Shown here one piece after another: positions 55,876 through 64,000 of a DNA stretch of 64,000 nt (position 1 is the stretch's first letter; each line of letters opens with the position of its first letter). The stretch spans positions 1 through 64,000 of the forward strand of contig JASANE010009957.1 in NCBI GenBank assembly GCA_030248225.1. The letters run 5' to 3'. This stretch comes from Trileptium ribeirensis. Taxonomy: Eukaryota; Nematoda; Enoplea; Enoplida; Thoracostomopsidae. A program made the translations under genes and the position numbers. The notes below the pieces were generated by a model. That model was not told the origin of the DNA, searched no databases, and worked only from the letters and a program-made list of their open reading frames with translations.

Positions 55876-56288
55876 AGAATAACACATAAAGAGTCAGAAT
55901 TAAGTAATCCGTACGGTTGCAACAGCAGATACAATATACATTTACAAACAGCGCCATGTCCATGGCCACAGTTGCTGAGTTCTCTACACACGTCTCTATA
56001 TGTGTTAAAAACCGTGGATTTTAATGCTTGTAGCGATTTCTGTTGCTTGACTAGTAATTCATTGCCCGTTTTTCTGTGGTGGGGATTAATCTGTCTTTTA
56101 ACGATCCGAAATGCATCTGTTACACTTGTTTGCTGTACAAAATGATCCCAATTTTGGAATACAATAGATAACGTGATTTTTGGGCTCTTTTCGTGACCCG
56201 ACCAAACCTCATTCGGTGTACTTTTTCGTGGCGAAGATGCTAGAATCGGGCTTCGCGCCTTACTAAAGGGCATAAATAAAGATTTCAA
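55779..56288 (-). CDS. Unclassified 169-codon open frame
   Basis: The longest minus-strand frame in the right half. It starts MKSLFMPFSKARSPILASSP and has a soluble middle (ITLSIVFQNWDHFVQQTSVT then DAFRIVKRQINPHHRKTGNE). The C-terminal Leu/Tyr-rich part runs through the 51-bp tandem repeat. No known domain is recognised. The first 110 residues look more protein-like than the repeat-derived tail, so this could be an exon or a decayed gene whose reading continues into a repeat. Confidence 0.25.
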   Translation of the reverse strand: MKSLFMPFSKARSPILASSPRKSTPNEVWSGHEKSPKITLSIVFQNWDHFVQQTSVTDAFRIVKRQINPHHRKTGNELLVKQQKSLQALKSTVFNTYRDVCRELSNCGHGHGAVCKCILYLLLQPYGLLNSDSLCVILCFLNYSLLSLLHTLLYHYDSLLLVLYTLLYH

Positions 56289-57095
56289 GTTTTAAATGAG
56301 CTGTAGCGCGAATGAATAAGTTAAAGTATATGCAGCTAAAGTTGGGTTATGCGTGTAACCCTAAAAACTAAAGGAACATTATCAAACTTCACTATTATCC
56401 GACTAGTAGGAATTCTTCGCTTCGCTCGTTTTACTTAGCTTTACTCAGAATTTAATTAGGAGTCCCGATTACTCGTTTAAGGGTTGCAGTTATTCTCTAG
56501 TAGCTATGTGCATATATTTTTGCTCAGTGCACTTCATGGTAATCCCAAACGCACACTCACATGTTCCAGTGTCACGTAAAACAACGCGTTACTCAAGGTT
56601 CCTTTTGGAAGTTAAGTTTCGGATAATGTCGGTTAATACACATTTCTATGCAAAATCTCCGCACTAAAACACACAAAAAGTAAAAACTAAAACACAAAAC
56701 ACGACAATAACACTCTGCTAGCAATAAACGTCATCGTTAAAATACATAATCAAGCTATTTCTCGTCGTCATTGTAATTGAATCACGCTCATGCTTCTATT
56801 CATGAGCACCGAAACACACCGTTCATTGCTTCCTAAACAAAACGTAAAAATCCACTTAAGCCTGTATATAATAGTTAGATAGAGGGAAACTGAATTCATA
56901 CTTGTGTTTGATTCCTGTTTTTTCAGCCTAAACTTAACGTCTGTAACATTAGAGAAGGTAAAATTTCTCATCGTTGTGACCCGAGCCGAGCAAATTTTCT
57001 GGTATATATTTGTTTCTATCCAATTTAAAATTCGTGTAAGGTTTGCAAAAAGCTATCTAGCTGGAATTCCATCAGATTTCGCGTCCGTGGATTGT
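56289..57095. other. Gene-free stretch
   Basis: AT-rich with an AAAACACAAAA-rich patch near 56660-56720. No supported feature is seen. Confidence 0.35.
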
Positions 57096-57099
57096 GGCT

Positions 57100-57930
57100 T
57101 CTCTAAACTACCAAAAATATGCCTGGTAGGAATGACCTGGTGGTCCCTTCAGTTTGGAACTGGTGGAAATCGAAAATAGTTGAACTGTGAAACCATAAAG
57201 TTCTGTGACCGTCAGAAAACGTCAAAAATGTCTGTTTTGGCAACTGATTGTAATTGTTCTTACTTAAAAAGGGAAAATTATAGTGGTTTTTAGCCGTGCA
57301 GGGGAAAATTAAGGGATTTCGTGGCCAAAATAGGGTAAAATTCGCATATTTTTTTAGCCAAACAATAAAAAAATTGATAATTTTTAATGCTGCAAGAAAG
57401 TACCTGTGGTATGAACTGGAGGAGGCCAAAATTTATCTGGTGGACATGAACTGGGGGAATCTGCGGTAGGTTGAATTATCTATACTTAAATATGATTTTA
57501 TGAATATGATTGGCATGAGAACGGTCAAAATTAAGCTTGGTATGTTACTCATCTTGTGTTAAGCAAGCCTATGGCTGATGATGTCCAATCCTGTTATTTT
57601 TAGAGATATTGATTTTTCGCTAATACACAGTACGTATATTACCTGATGGCTAACCTAGCAACGACTAGTGGTGTCAAGGCGGAGCCCGGCGATGTTTCAG
57701 ATGCTGAAACCAAGTAAGTATATATATATATAAATAAGCTTTTGTTAGGTTTCACCTGTCGTTGTACTGATGCTGTTATGTATAAATATTATACAGGCTT
57801 CTCAGTACTTCCAAAATAATACCTGGGAAGGAGATTGCTTCCGGTTCATTTGAGGGAATCTTCCAGCTCAACTGGAAACCATAAAGCACTGGAAGTGTCA
57901 AAAAACGTCGTACATGTGTAGTATATGTAT
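57100..57930 (+). repeat. Pair of diverged direct repeats flanking the POLR3F-like first exon
   Basis: The 57100-57250 segment (CTCTAAACTACCAAAAATAT GCCTGGTAGG ... GAAACCATAAAGTTCTGTGA CCGTCAGAAAACGTCAAAAA TGT) resembles 57797-57930 (CTCAGTACTTCCAAAATAAT ACCTGGGAAGG ... GAAACCATAAAGCACTGGAA GTGTCAAAAAACGTCGTACA TGT). A third, weaker partial copy occurs near 57420-57470. The first coding exon at 57646 lies between the two good copies. Confidence 0.55.
57646..57713 (+). CDS. POLR3F: POLR3F/RPC6-like exon 1 (start codon)
   Basis: ATG at 57646 opens 22 codons, MANLATTSGVKAEPGDVSDA ET, ending two bases into a Lys codon at a strong donor, ACCAA|GTAAGTA. The exon is short and acidic, as expected for the disordered N-terminus before the first winged helix of RNA polymerase III subunit RPC6 (a TFIIE-beta-like, initiation-specific subunit). 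By itself it has no diagnostic motif; the assignment rests on the phase-compatible exon at 61448. VKAEP resembles a sumoylation consensus. Gene identity is an inference. Confidence 0.5.
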
Positions 57931-58059
57931 ATGTAAATAAAGTTTAAGGCTATTTTTGGCCACACTGGAAAAAATATGGGTTATTAGCCAAAATGTGAAA
58001 CAATCGCATATCAATCACTCCATTATCTATATTGACACGGAAAACCTTTATTGTGGCCA

Positions 58060-58335
58060 TATAATGCTTATTGAGCGGAGCGAGGTCGCCGAGCGAAACG
58101 AGGCGTTTTTATTTTCTGTCTGGGAGCAAAAAAGTCGATGTCCGTTCGTCCGTTAGTTTTTCATGGATCTCAAGAACCACTGAACCTATTTCAAAAAACT
58201 TTTTTTGTTTGAAAGCTTATCATGTGAGGATGTGCATCTGATATTTTAGATGTTTGGCAACTTGCCAATTTTATCATTAATTAAGCTAATTAGCTAATTA
58301 ACACCCTAATTAAGCTCATAACACCTTAATTATTG
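58060..58335 (+). repeat. Dispersed repeat family I, copy 4
   Basis: Words in order: TTATTGAGCGGAGCGAGG, CCGAGCGAAACGAGGCGTTT TTATTTTCTGTCTGGGAGCA, GTCGATGTCCGTTCGTCCGT, GGATCTCAAGAACCACTGAA, CTTTTTTTGTTTGAAAGCTT ATCATGTGAGG, then an AT-rich tail with TAATTAGCTAATTAACACC. Closest to copy 2 at 2925-3260. Confidence 0.75.
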
Positions 58336-60239
58336 GTTGTAGAGTCGTTTTGACGGCATATACATTGAGTTTTCCATGGGAAATAAGAAAATAGATGCGT
58401 TGTACATACATGCCGTCGCTCTGCTCAAAAAATGTAGTTCCACTACGATTGGTTAACTAGTATCTTAAAGATATGATATAAATACATACAGTATTAAAAT
58501 TGGTTTTTTTGGGACCCCATTTTGTGCCGCTATCTCCTTATTCGCGAGGAGTCAGATATTTTCATTTTCAAAAAGCATTTCCCTTAACAAAAATAGAGGT
58601 GGTACTTTCTTTAAATGGGATTTGCCATACCCCATGGGTAGGTTGTATAGATAAATCGCACGTGGGGTCATGGGCCAGATTATAACCTATTATCTGTAAA
58701 AGTCCCGACATGGGAATATCTTCATTCGTTCCTAAATCTGTTTGGACGAATGAACAGACGGACGGACACGGTAAAATTTATCAGTGCGCATACAAATAAA
58801 TGGTTCCGTTGCTGGCTTCGGTTGCTACGCAGTTTTTGTTGCATCAGAGAAAGACACTAAAGTAATGCATTCAGGATAGCATAACGTCCATTTTCAGCAC
58901 GCTTTCATGTTTTCCTTCCCCAATTATCAAAGTTGCAAAACATTCTAAATTTATAGAGAAGCTTCTCTTAAAATTAAATTTCATGAACCATTTAGAACGG
59001 TGTATGCTCCTTGCGCTCATCATGTTGGATGCTTATGCTTACTGCTATATGTTTACTTTACATGTATATATATATTAATTAGTTACCAGAAAACATAGAG
59101 TCTATTCTAGCCATCTTTTCGTGGAAAAATGATATTTTGGACCTTCCTCCAACGCATAGTACCAAAATAGACCTAATACATGGCCAATATGTCTACTATA
59201 GGTCTAAAACAACGCAGCAACCATGTTCAGCCGGTTAAATAGCATCACAAACGATAGGAACACCACCAAGAAGCAATAACTCAGTAAATGGTTCCTTTTG
59301 GATAGTTTTACCAGTACTTGAAAGTGGCTGCAGCTGAGACTAGGTACTTATATTAGGCGACGAATCCAGACTAACCACGCCCGTCCGTATTCATTCAAAG
59401 ACGAATTAGTTGCACTAAACAATTTCTAACAAAGTGAAGTACTCGGAGTTGCTTTATGTTAGGCTTTCACGGGCATCAGAGCGACTGATAAGTATACAAT
59501 TTGTTGATAACAGTTGTTTGTCGAAAATGATTAAGATGGAACCGTTAGGTAATGGTATAGACATCATAGTTTGGACTAAAGAGTGCTTGAAATATAATTG
59601 TGTTAGTGTTTGAATGACTAGTATTATCTGTTACACAAATAGCACAAAGAATAGTGCTGCGCTTCATCCCAAATACAGTTGGGTTTTTAGTGAATTAAAT
59701 TCGAGAAAAATACGCAATTTTGATATCAAATGCACTGCATTACTGTAAAGAAGCATAACAAATTATATTATTTTGCCGCAAATATATGGTCATCGGGTTG
59801 GGCCTTTTACCACTTTTGGCTTTGTTCAAGCTGAAGTCTGCGACGCAGACGGTCCAAACGTATTTCTGCTCGATTTTGCATTATAGACTTGTGGCGGCTA
59901 GTATATATAACGACAATATATTTGTGGGATTCTGTTTAGGGTTTCGGGTTATTGTTTTTTTTGTATTTCTCCTTTTTTCAATTATTAAAGTCCAGCAGTA
60001 TTTGTGTAGATAGGAATTAGCCCACCTAGCCGCCCAGTATTGTGTAGTTTGCTAGCTAATATTGAGTAGCGAAATGTAAAACATATTACCAATTTCGCCA
60101 TGCAGATTTCAACAGGAAGTGAAACCGGAACTTCGATTCCGGCAAACATTGGCCGGAACCGGAGCCGTAACTCCGGTTAGTGAAAAGTTATGCTTTACAC
60201 AGATAGGCATGATGAATTATTTCACAATTAAGCGGTACT

Positions 60240-61100
60240 GAAGCAATCTTTGATGTCCTGTTTCAATAATAAGCTTATAAATTAACGAAGGCTAAAGCGT
60301 GACGCACATTTTATAATGTACATATAGAAATCCTCTACATTTGCTGCAATGGGAATTATTATGTTTTCGCGTCAAGCACCAGCCAGTGCGCTAGTAAACT
60401 TTGTAAGTCAGTCTACATTGAAGTAAAGTAACATGTCTGCAACGCAGCCAGAAACTGCGTTCTTGGCAATGAACCGTTTTTATTGAAACTGCGCGAGCCT
60501 TATAACAGTTTGCCTCATTTATAGCATTCTGATCAGAAAGTTATCATCATTATCATCTAGCTGACGGGCACTGATTGTCCAATGGTAGCCTAAACAATAT
60601 GTCCACTGATCAGAAAATTATAGTATACATTCTTTTATTTTCTTTTAGAACCAAATATATATACCAATAATTTCAAGTTGCCCACATAATAACATGCATC
60701 AACCGTATTGTAGTAAAGGCAGGCGATTGCGGACATAGTGAAAGTGTTTAGTCCACGCTTCATGCAAGCATGTGTAGTTACAAGCACATTCAGTTTGACG
60801 CAATTTACGCAAGCTGTATATTAGAAGGCATTTTTGCTCTGGGGGTCCAAAAACCAACATATTGATCGATAAATAAAAACTATTTGCTTACTTAGTATCT
60901 TCAAAGTTCCAGGAAGGCAATAATGTCATCCCAATACATTAAGTTTAATGGAAAAGTTATTTTTAATACATTGTAAATCAACTGTAGCTTCATTTCTTCC
61001 TTTATCTGTTTTATTATATATATATAAGTTTCGAAGACCAAATTCCGGATCCGGTTTAAATGAACGGTTCCGGTTATTCCTTGATATATATATATGTAAT
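60240..61100 (-). repeat. Dispersed repeat family III, copy 3 (most complete)
   Basis: Reading on the minus strand from 61100: AACCGGAACCGTTCATTTAA ACCGGATCCGGAATTTGG, AAGGAAGAAATGAAGC, TTAAACTTAATGTATTGGGA, GGAACTTTGAAGATA, GCTTGCGTAAATTGCGTCAA ACTGAATGTG, TATACTATAATTTTCTGATC AGTGGACATATTGTTTAGGC TACC, CTGATCAGAATGCTATAAAT GAGG, TTCTGGCTGCGTTGCAGACA TGTTACTTTACTTC and CGCACTGGCTGGTGCTTGAC GC. It appears complete relative to copies 1 and 2. Confidence 0.75.
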
Positions 61101-61164
61101 GATTTGTTAAATATGATGTACAGAGCGTATATACCATGCCTTTTCATAGGGGTTCAGCAAATTT

Positions 61165-61440
61165 AGGCTCAATGGAACCGATTAATAAAATCAGTGCAAT
61201 AATTTGGTTACGTATTACGTGTAGTGCATCAAGAATGGTAATACAGGGTTTCGCCATGCTGAATACAAAGGTTTTGCTACCTAGAGACCAGCACGCATAA
61301 TACCTTTTCAGTGGGTTTACGGTGAATGAAATCAAACACAGCCTGCTACAGGTAATTACACAACCTGATAACTTATAAATGAAACTATGCTCTCTCCGTT
61401 TTACCGTCGCATGTGAGATACTTGTTATACTACATATCGT
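61165..61440 (-). repeat. Dispersed repeat family II fragment, inverted
   Basis: On the minus strand it reads AAGTATCTCACATGCGACGG TAAAACGGAGAGAGCATAGT (the family terminus), followed by CCCACTGAAAAGGTATTATG CGTGCTGGTCTCTAGGTAGC AAAACCTTTGTATTCAGCAT. These match the 16680-16760 subunit of copy 2. It ends about 8 bp before the acceptor of the next exon. Confidence 0.65.
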
Positions 61441-61447
61441 TTTCTAG

Positions 61448-61565
61448 ATTTTTGCATTTGTTGGGACAGCGATCGAATGGTGTTTCGGACGGTGAGGTAC
61501 AAGCAGCGCTCAGTGAAATATCAACTCAGTCAAGAGCAGCCATTATTAACGGCCTTTTAGCAAAG
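61448..61565 (+). CDS. POLR3F: POLR3F/RPC6-like exon 2 (first winged helix)
   Basis: The acceptor is CGTTTTCTAG. The first base completes the Lys codon of exon 1, and 39 codons follow: FLHLLGQRSNGVSDGEVQAA then LSEISTQSRAAIINGLLAK. The pattern of a hydrophobic helix, G-V/I-S/T-D, V/I-Q, then Q-x-R-A-x-x-I-N-x-L-L matches the first winged-helix domain of RNA polymerase III subunit RPC6/RPC34. The family continues with a G and a D/E-L-L segment, which would come from a further exon. The donor AAAG|GTTCAT is weak and the 3' boundary may be wrong. No downstream exon was recognised up to 64000. It could be another winged-helix protein, but the spacing of the motif favours RPC6. Confidence 0.5.
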
Positions 61566-61788
61566 GTTCATAGTATGACGTTTATGAATTGAAGAGTTAA
61601 AAGATAGTCATCATCCACCAGGGGTGGGTGTTAACAACATTTTCGTTCGGTGTCGTTGAGATATTGTATGTTTTCGCAACGACTTATAATGCTGTCAGAA
61701 AATCCCTTAAAGCAATATTGTTGTCATTCATTGCATTATGAAACATGGGTTATTTTAACACTTTTTTACATTAACATGGTTTTATTAA
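61566..61788 (+). other. Presumed intron
   Basis: The stretch between the exon and the SINE. No feature is recognised. Confidence 0.4.
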
Positions 61789-62079
61789 TTATGTGCCTGC
61801 AAGTGGCCGAGTGGTTAGAACGCCTGCTTCATAATCGTGAAGTCAGGAGTTCGAATCCAGTGGTCGCGCTAATCTCCTTGGGCAAGAGACTCAGCCACAA
61901 TTGCTTCGCAGTACCTATGCGTTAAACAGGTACTAGACTTTGGTCTAGGCGGATAAGATGATGGGTGGTGTAAAGGGCAATCATCGTGGCCAGCCTACAC
62001 ACAATGCTTCGGCATAATAACCCGGATTGTCACATAGTGCCAACTGCATGTTTATCCGACTTTTTATGCGCCTGCAAGT
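61789..62079 (+). mobile_element. tRNA-derived SINE with target-site duplication
   Basis: The A box is GTGGCCGAGTGGTTAGAAC at 61803 and the B box AGTTCGAATCC at 61849, placed as in a tRNA gene. They are followed by TCTCCTTGGGCAAGAGACTC AGCCACAATTGCTTCGCAG, a CCTTGGGCAAG central block known from several animal SINE families, and then a unique 3' part to about 62063. TTATGTGCCTGCAAGT (61789-61804) and TTATGCGCCTGCAAGT (62064-62079) are 15/16 identical and bracket the element, consistent with a target-site duplication. The T-stem does not pair (AG opposite CC) and the acceptor does not close, so it is not a functional tRNA. Confidence 0.85.
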
Positions 62080-64000
62080 TATCGGCTTTATGTTTTAACG
62101 CAGACTGTGGACAAACTGTCCTATATCTGCTGATTATTCTACGCAGTGGGTAGCTATTTTTTCCTCCGGGTGCCCTAGTCCGCCATCTATTTTACTTTAG
62201 CGTCCCTTCAGTTCAGCCACCAGGTACGTTTCTGAACGTTTGAAAATTAACCATATTCTCTGTTTGGAGGCTAAGACATGTGAATTTTTCTTGTGGACAT
62301 AAAGTTGCTGCTATCAACGCCTGTGTAACCGATATTATTATTTACTGTCAACTAGTTGACCGTATTTAAAGTGTTTTCTCATTTCTCTGGTCCTCCTTGT
62401 TGATCTAAAGCGTTCCCCGCAATTCGTTGCGTGGGAGAATTGCATTCTTCGGTCGAATTGGGGGCATTAGTTCATTGGTTCCCCAGGTGCTTTCGAGTCA
62501 GTTTGTAAAACCCATTATATATAGATTTATTCGTTATGCTTTAGCTTAATTTCGCTCCTACTGGTTTTACAGGGTTTGCAGAACTACTTTGCTGTGGACT
62601 TAACCAGTATGTTCTGAAGCATATACTTTCAAGGACCGTTTATCCGCTTTCAGTCTGTAGTTTACCGCACTATTTTGTTGTGGACGTAGCCAATGCATTT
62701 TGAACCATTTCGGCAGTCGGTTGGAGTCACTTCAAATAGAGTTTTGAGAGGCAATATACGTTACCTTGTCCGTGTTAATTATAACTGATTCCCAAATAAA
62801 ATGATTTAAAAATTATTACATGACTACTAGTATCGTGTTTTCGGTTTCTCAAAGTTCCAATTCTCGATTTATTTTGGCTATATCGAATTAGCAGACGGTT
62901 TAACATCAGTACCAGCTAAAGATCAGAAAAATATCTTTGCGTGATTGTAGAGTAACTGGAGTACGAAAGTATATACAACAGAAAATCATGGGATTTTATC
63001 AGAAATTAAGATAATAGTAAAATTTGCCATAACATGAGGCAAATTCTAACTTGTCTTACTTGGTACGTGTATAGGGCATCGCATTCATTAGACACAATTT
63101 TCATGTCACTTTCATACTATATAATATATACTATCGTATCTTGTGGTTATTAAATTTCGAATGTAACCTTCTTTTTGGTGACTACAGGGCGAAATAAACA
63201 TGTGCCAGAAATGAGACCTTTTGCTATAACGTATCACAGGTCTTTAATTTTTTCTGGAAATTTGAACGGGTTTCAATGAGAATGCACAGTTTAGGATATC
63301 ACTGGGTACACACAAAGTGAAGTGTTGGTGGCAGCAAAGCTTCGCTTCTGCAATAAAGTATACACTAGACTTCCGGACACGTAGTAACTATCGCCGTAAA
63401 ACTAACTGGATGCTGCAACTCCGGAGCTTACACTTAAAACTCCCATATGATGCGGTTCCCTCATATTCAAATGTGAGGCACATGGGGGTGGGAAGAATTC
63501 AGCTTACCTCATAAACTGGTGAATTAAAAATCGCGGAAATACTATAAGTTTATCGCTGTTAATATTCATATAATAACAATATATTTGTACTATATATCGT
63601 AAACTTAATGACATACTGCAATTTCACGTTTTTTAAGCTCAGTAAGCTTTGACTTATAGCGTTATCGCTAGTACGGGTACGAAACGACGTTCCACGATAG
63701 AGCTGCACCAAGGTGACGAATAATACCACGTCACTGTAGTCGGTTTTGGGCTGTAGCAAAGGTTCTTATATTGAAAACTCGGCTATGTGAGAAACTAGTT
63801 TTTGTTTATTTTTTGCCCTACAGAAAGATATTTGGTGGCTGAGCTGGGACAAAGCCAAAACCCACAGGAAACCAAAATGTCTATTAGCCCCTCACTGTGT
63901 AAGCCAATGACACAACGCAGCTACTTGAGTTCTCGCTTTGTCAGCTGATGGTGTGGACTCGGTTTCTGGATCGCCAGGGGCACACGGACATGCCAACTTC
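62080..64000. other. Presumed POLR3F-like intron or flank, nothing firm
   Basis: Searching for the next winged-helix exon gave no convincing candidate. GCAGAACTACTTTGCTGTGG ACTTAACCAGTATGTT at 62578 and TACCGCACTATTTTGTTGTG GACGTAGCCAATGCATTT at 62663 are diverged direct repeats about 85 bp apart; related TTGTGGAC words occur at 62107 and 62290. Short frames at 63317-63514 and 63559-63759 have no recognised domain. Confidence 0.35.

Larger units (their letters stand above)
57714..61447 (+). other. POLR3F-like intron 1 with four repeat copies
   Basis: A 3.7-kb phase-2 intron. It holds the downstream repeat of the 57100 pair, a family I copy (58060-58335), a CCGGAAC patch (60120-60180), an inverted family III copy (60240-61100) and an inverted family II fragment (61165-61440) that ends just before the acceptor. 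Bases 58340-60110 show no exon or other supported feature. Confidence 0.5.

Noticed and set aside
61801..61876. Candidate tRNA gene with anticodon-like CAT
   Set aside because: The T-stem does not pair, the acceptor arms are not complementary, and a SINE central block follows. It is a SINE head, not a tRNA gene.

Overview
This is a window of invertebrate nuclear DNA: AT-rich, with short exons, long introns, phase-matched GT/AG splice junctions and a heavy load of old repeats. Degenerate (TAAGCC)n tracts, i.e. TTAGGC-type units on the other strand, recall the nematode telomere repeat. Together with the large repeat load this makes a nematode with an expanded genome (for example an enoplean/mermithid) my best guess, held at low confidence.

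Genes. (1) A class-1 transmembrane semaphorin (Sema-1a type) lies on the + strand. Nine exons are visible from 10549 to 27378. They encode most of the sema domain, the PSI domain, a juxtamembrane stretch with a furin-like site, one membrane segment and a Ser/Thr/Pro-rich tail ending at a true stop. All eight internal junctions agree in phase and give about 694 residues. The N-terminal exons (signal peptide and first sema blades) were not found and probably lie upstream. (2) At the right end, two + strand exons at 57646 and 61448 join in phase. They resemble the N-terminal winged-helix region of RNA polymerase III subunit RPC6/POLR3F; the rest would lie beyond the window.

Layout. 1-10.5 kb: dispersed repeats, a decayed Ty3/gypsy integrase (-) with a leader-type repeat array, and a decayed piggyBac transposase (-). 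10.5-27.6 kb: the semaphorin gene, its introns holding repeat copies. 27.7-30.1 kb: two tandem arrays, the second an 84-bp satellite with a five-unit higher-order period. 30-57.6 kb: a gene desert of broken retroelements, including two further leader arrays homologous to the first, a Merlin-type transposase fragment, telomere-like repeats, and a 357-bp terminal-inverted-repeat element with a 6-bp target duplication. 57.6-64 kb: the start of the POLR3F-like gene, with introns holding further copies of the repeat families and a tRNA-derived SINE with a near-perfect target-site duplication.

The most distinctive signals are the three diverged arrays of an about 90-bp unit with a GCCAGCCANYCGG-like core, which look like a structured leader or protein-binding array of one LTR-element lineage. 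After that come the higher-order satellite and the putative shedding site and PDZ ligand of the semaphorin.
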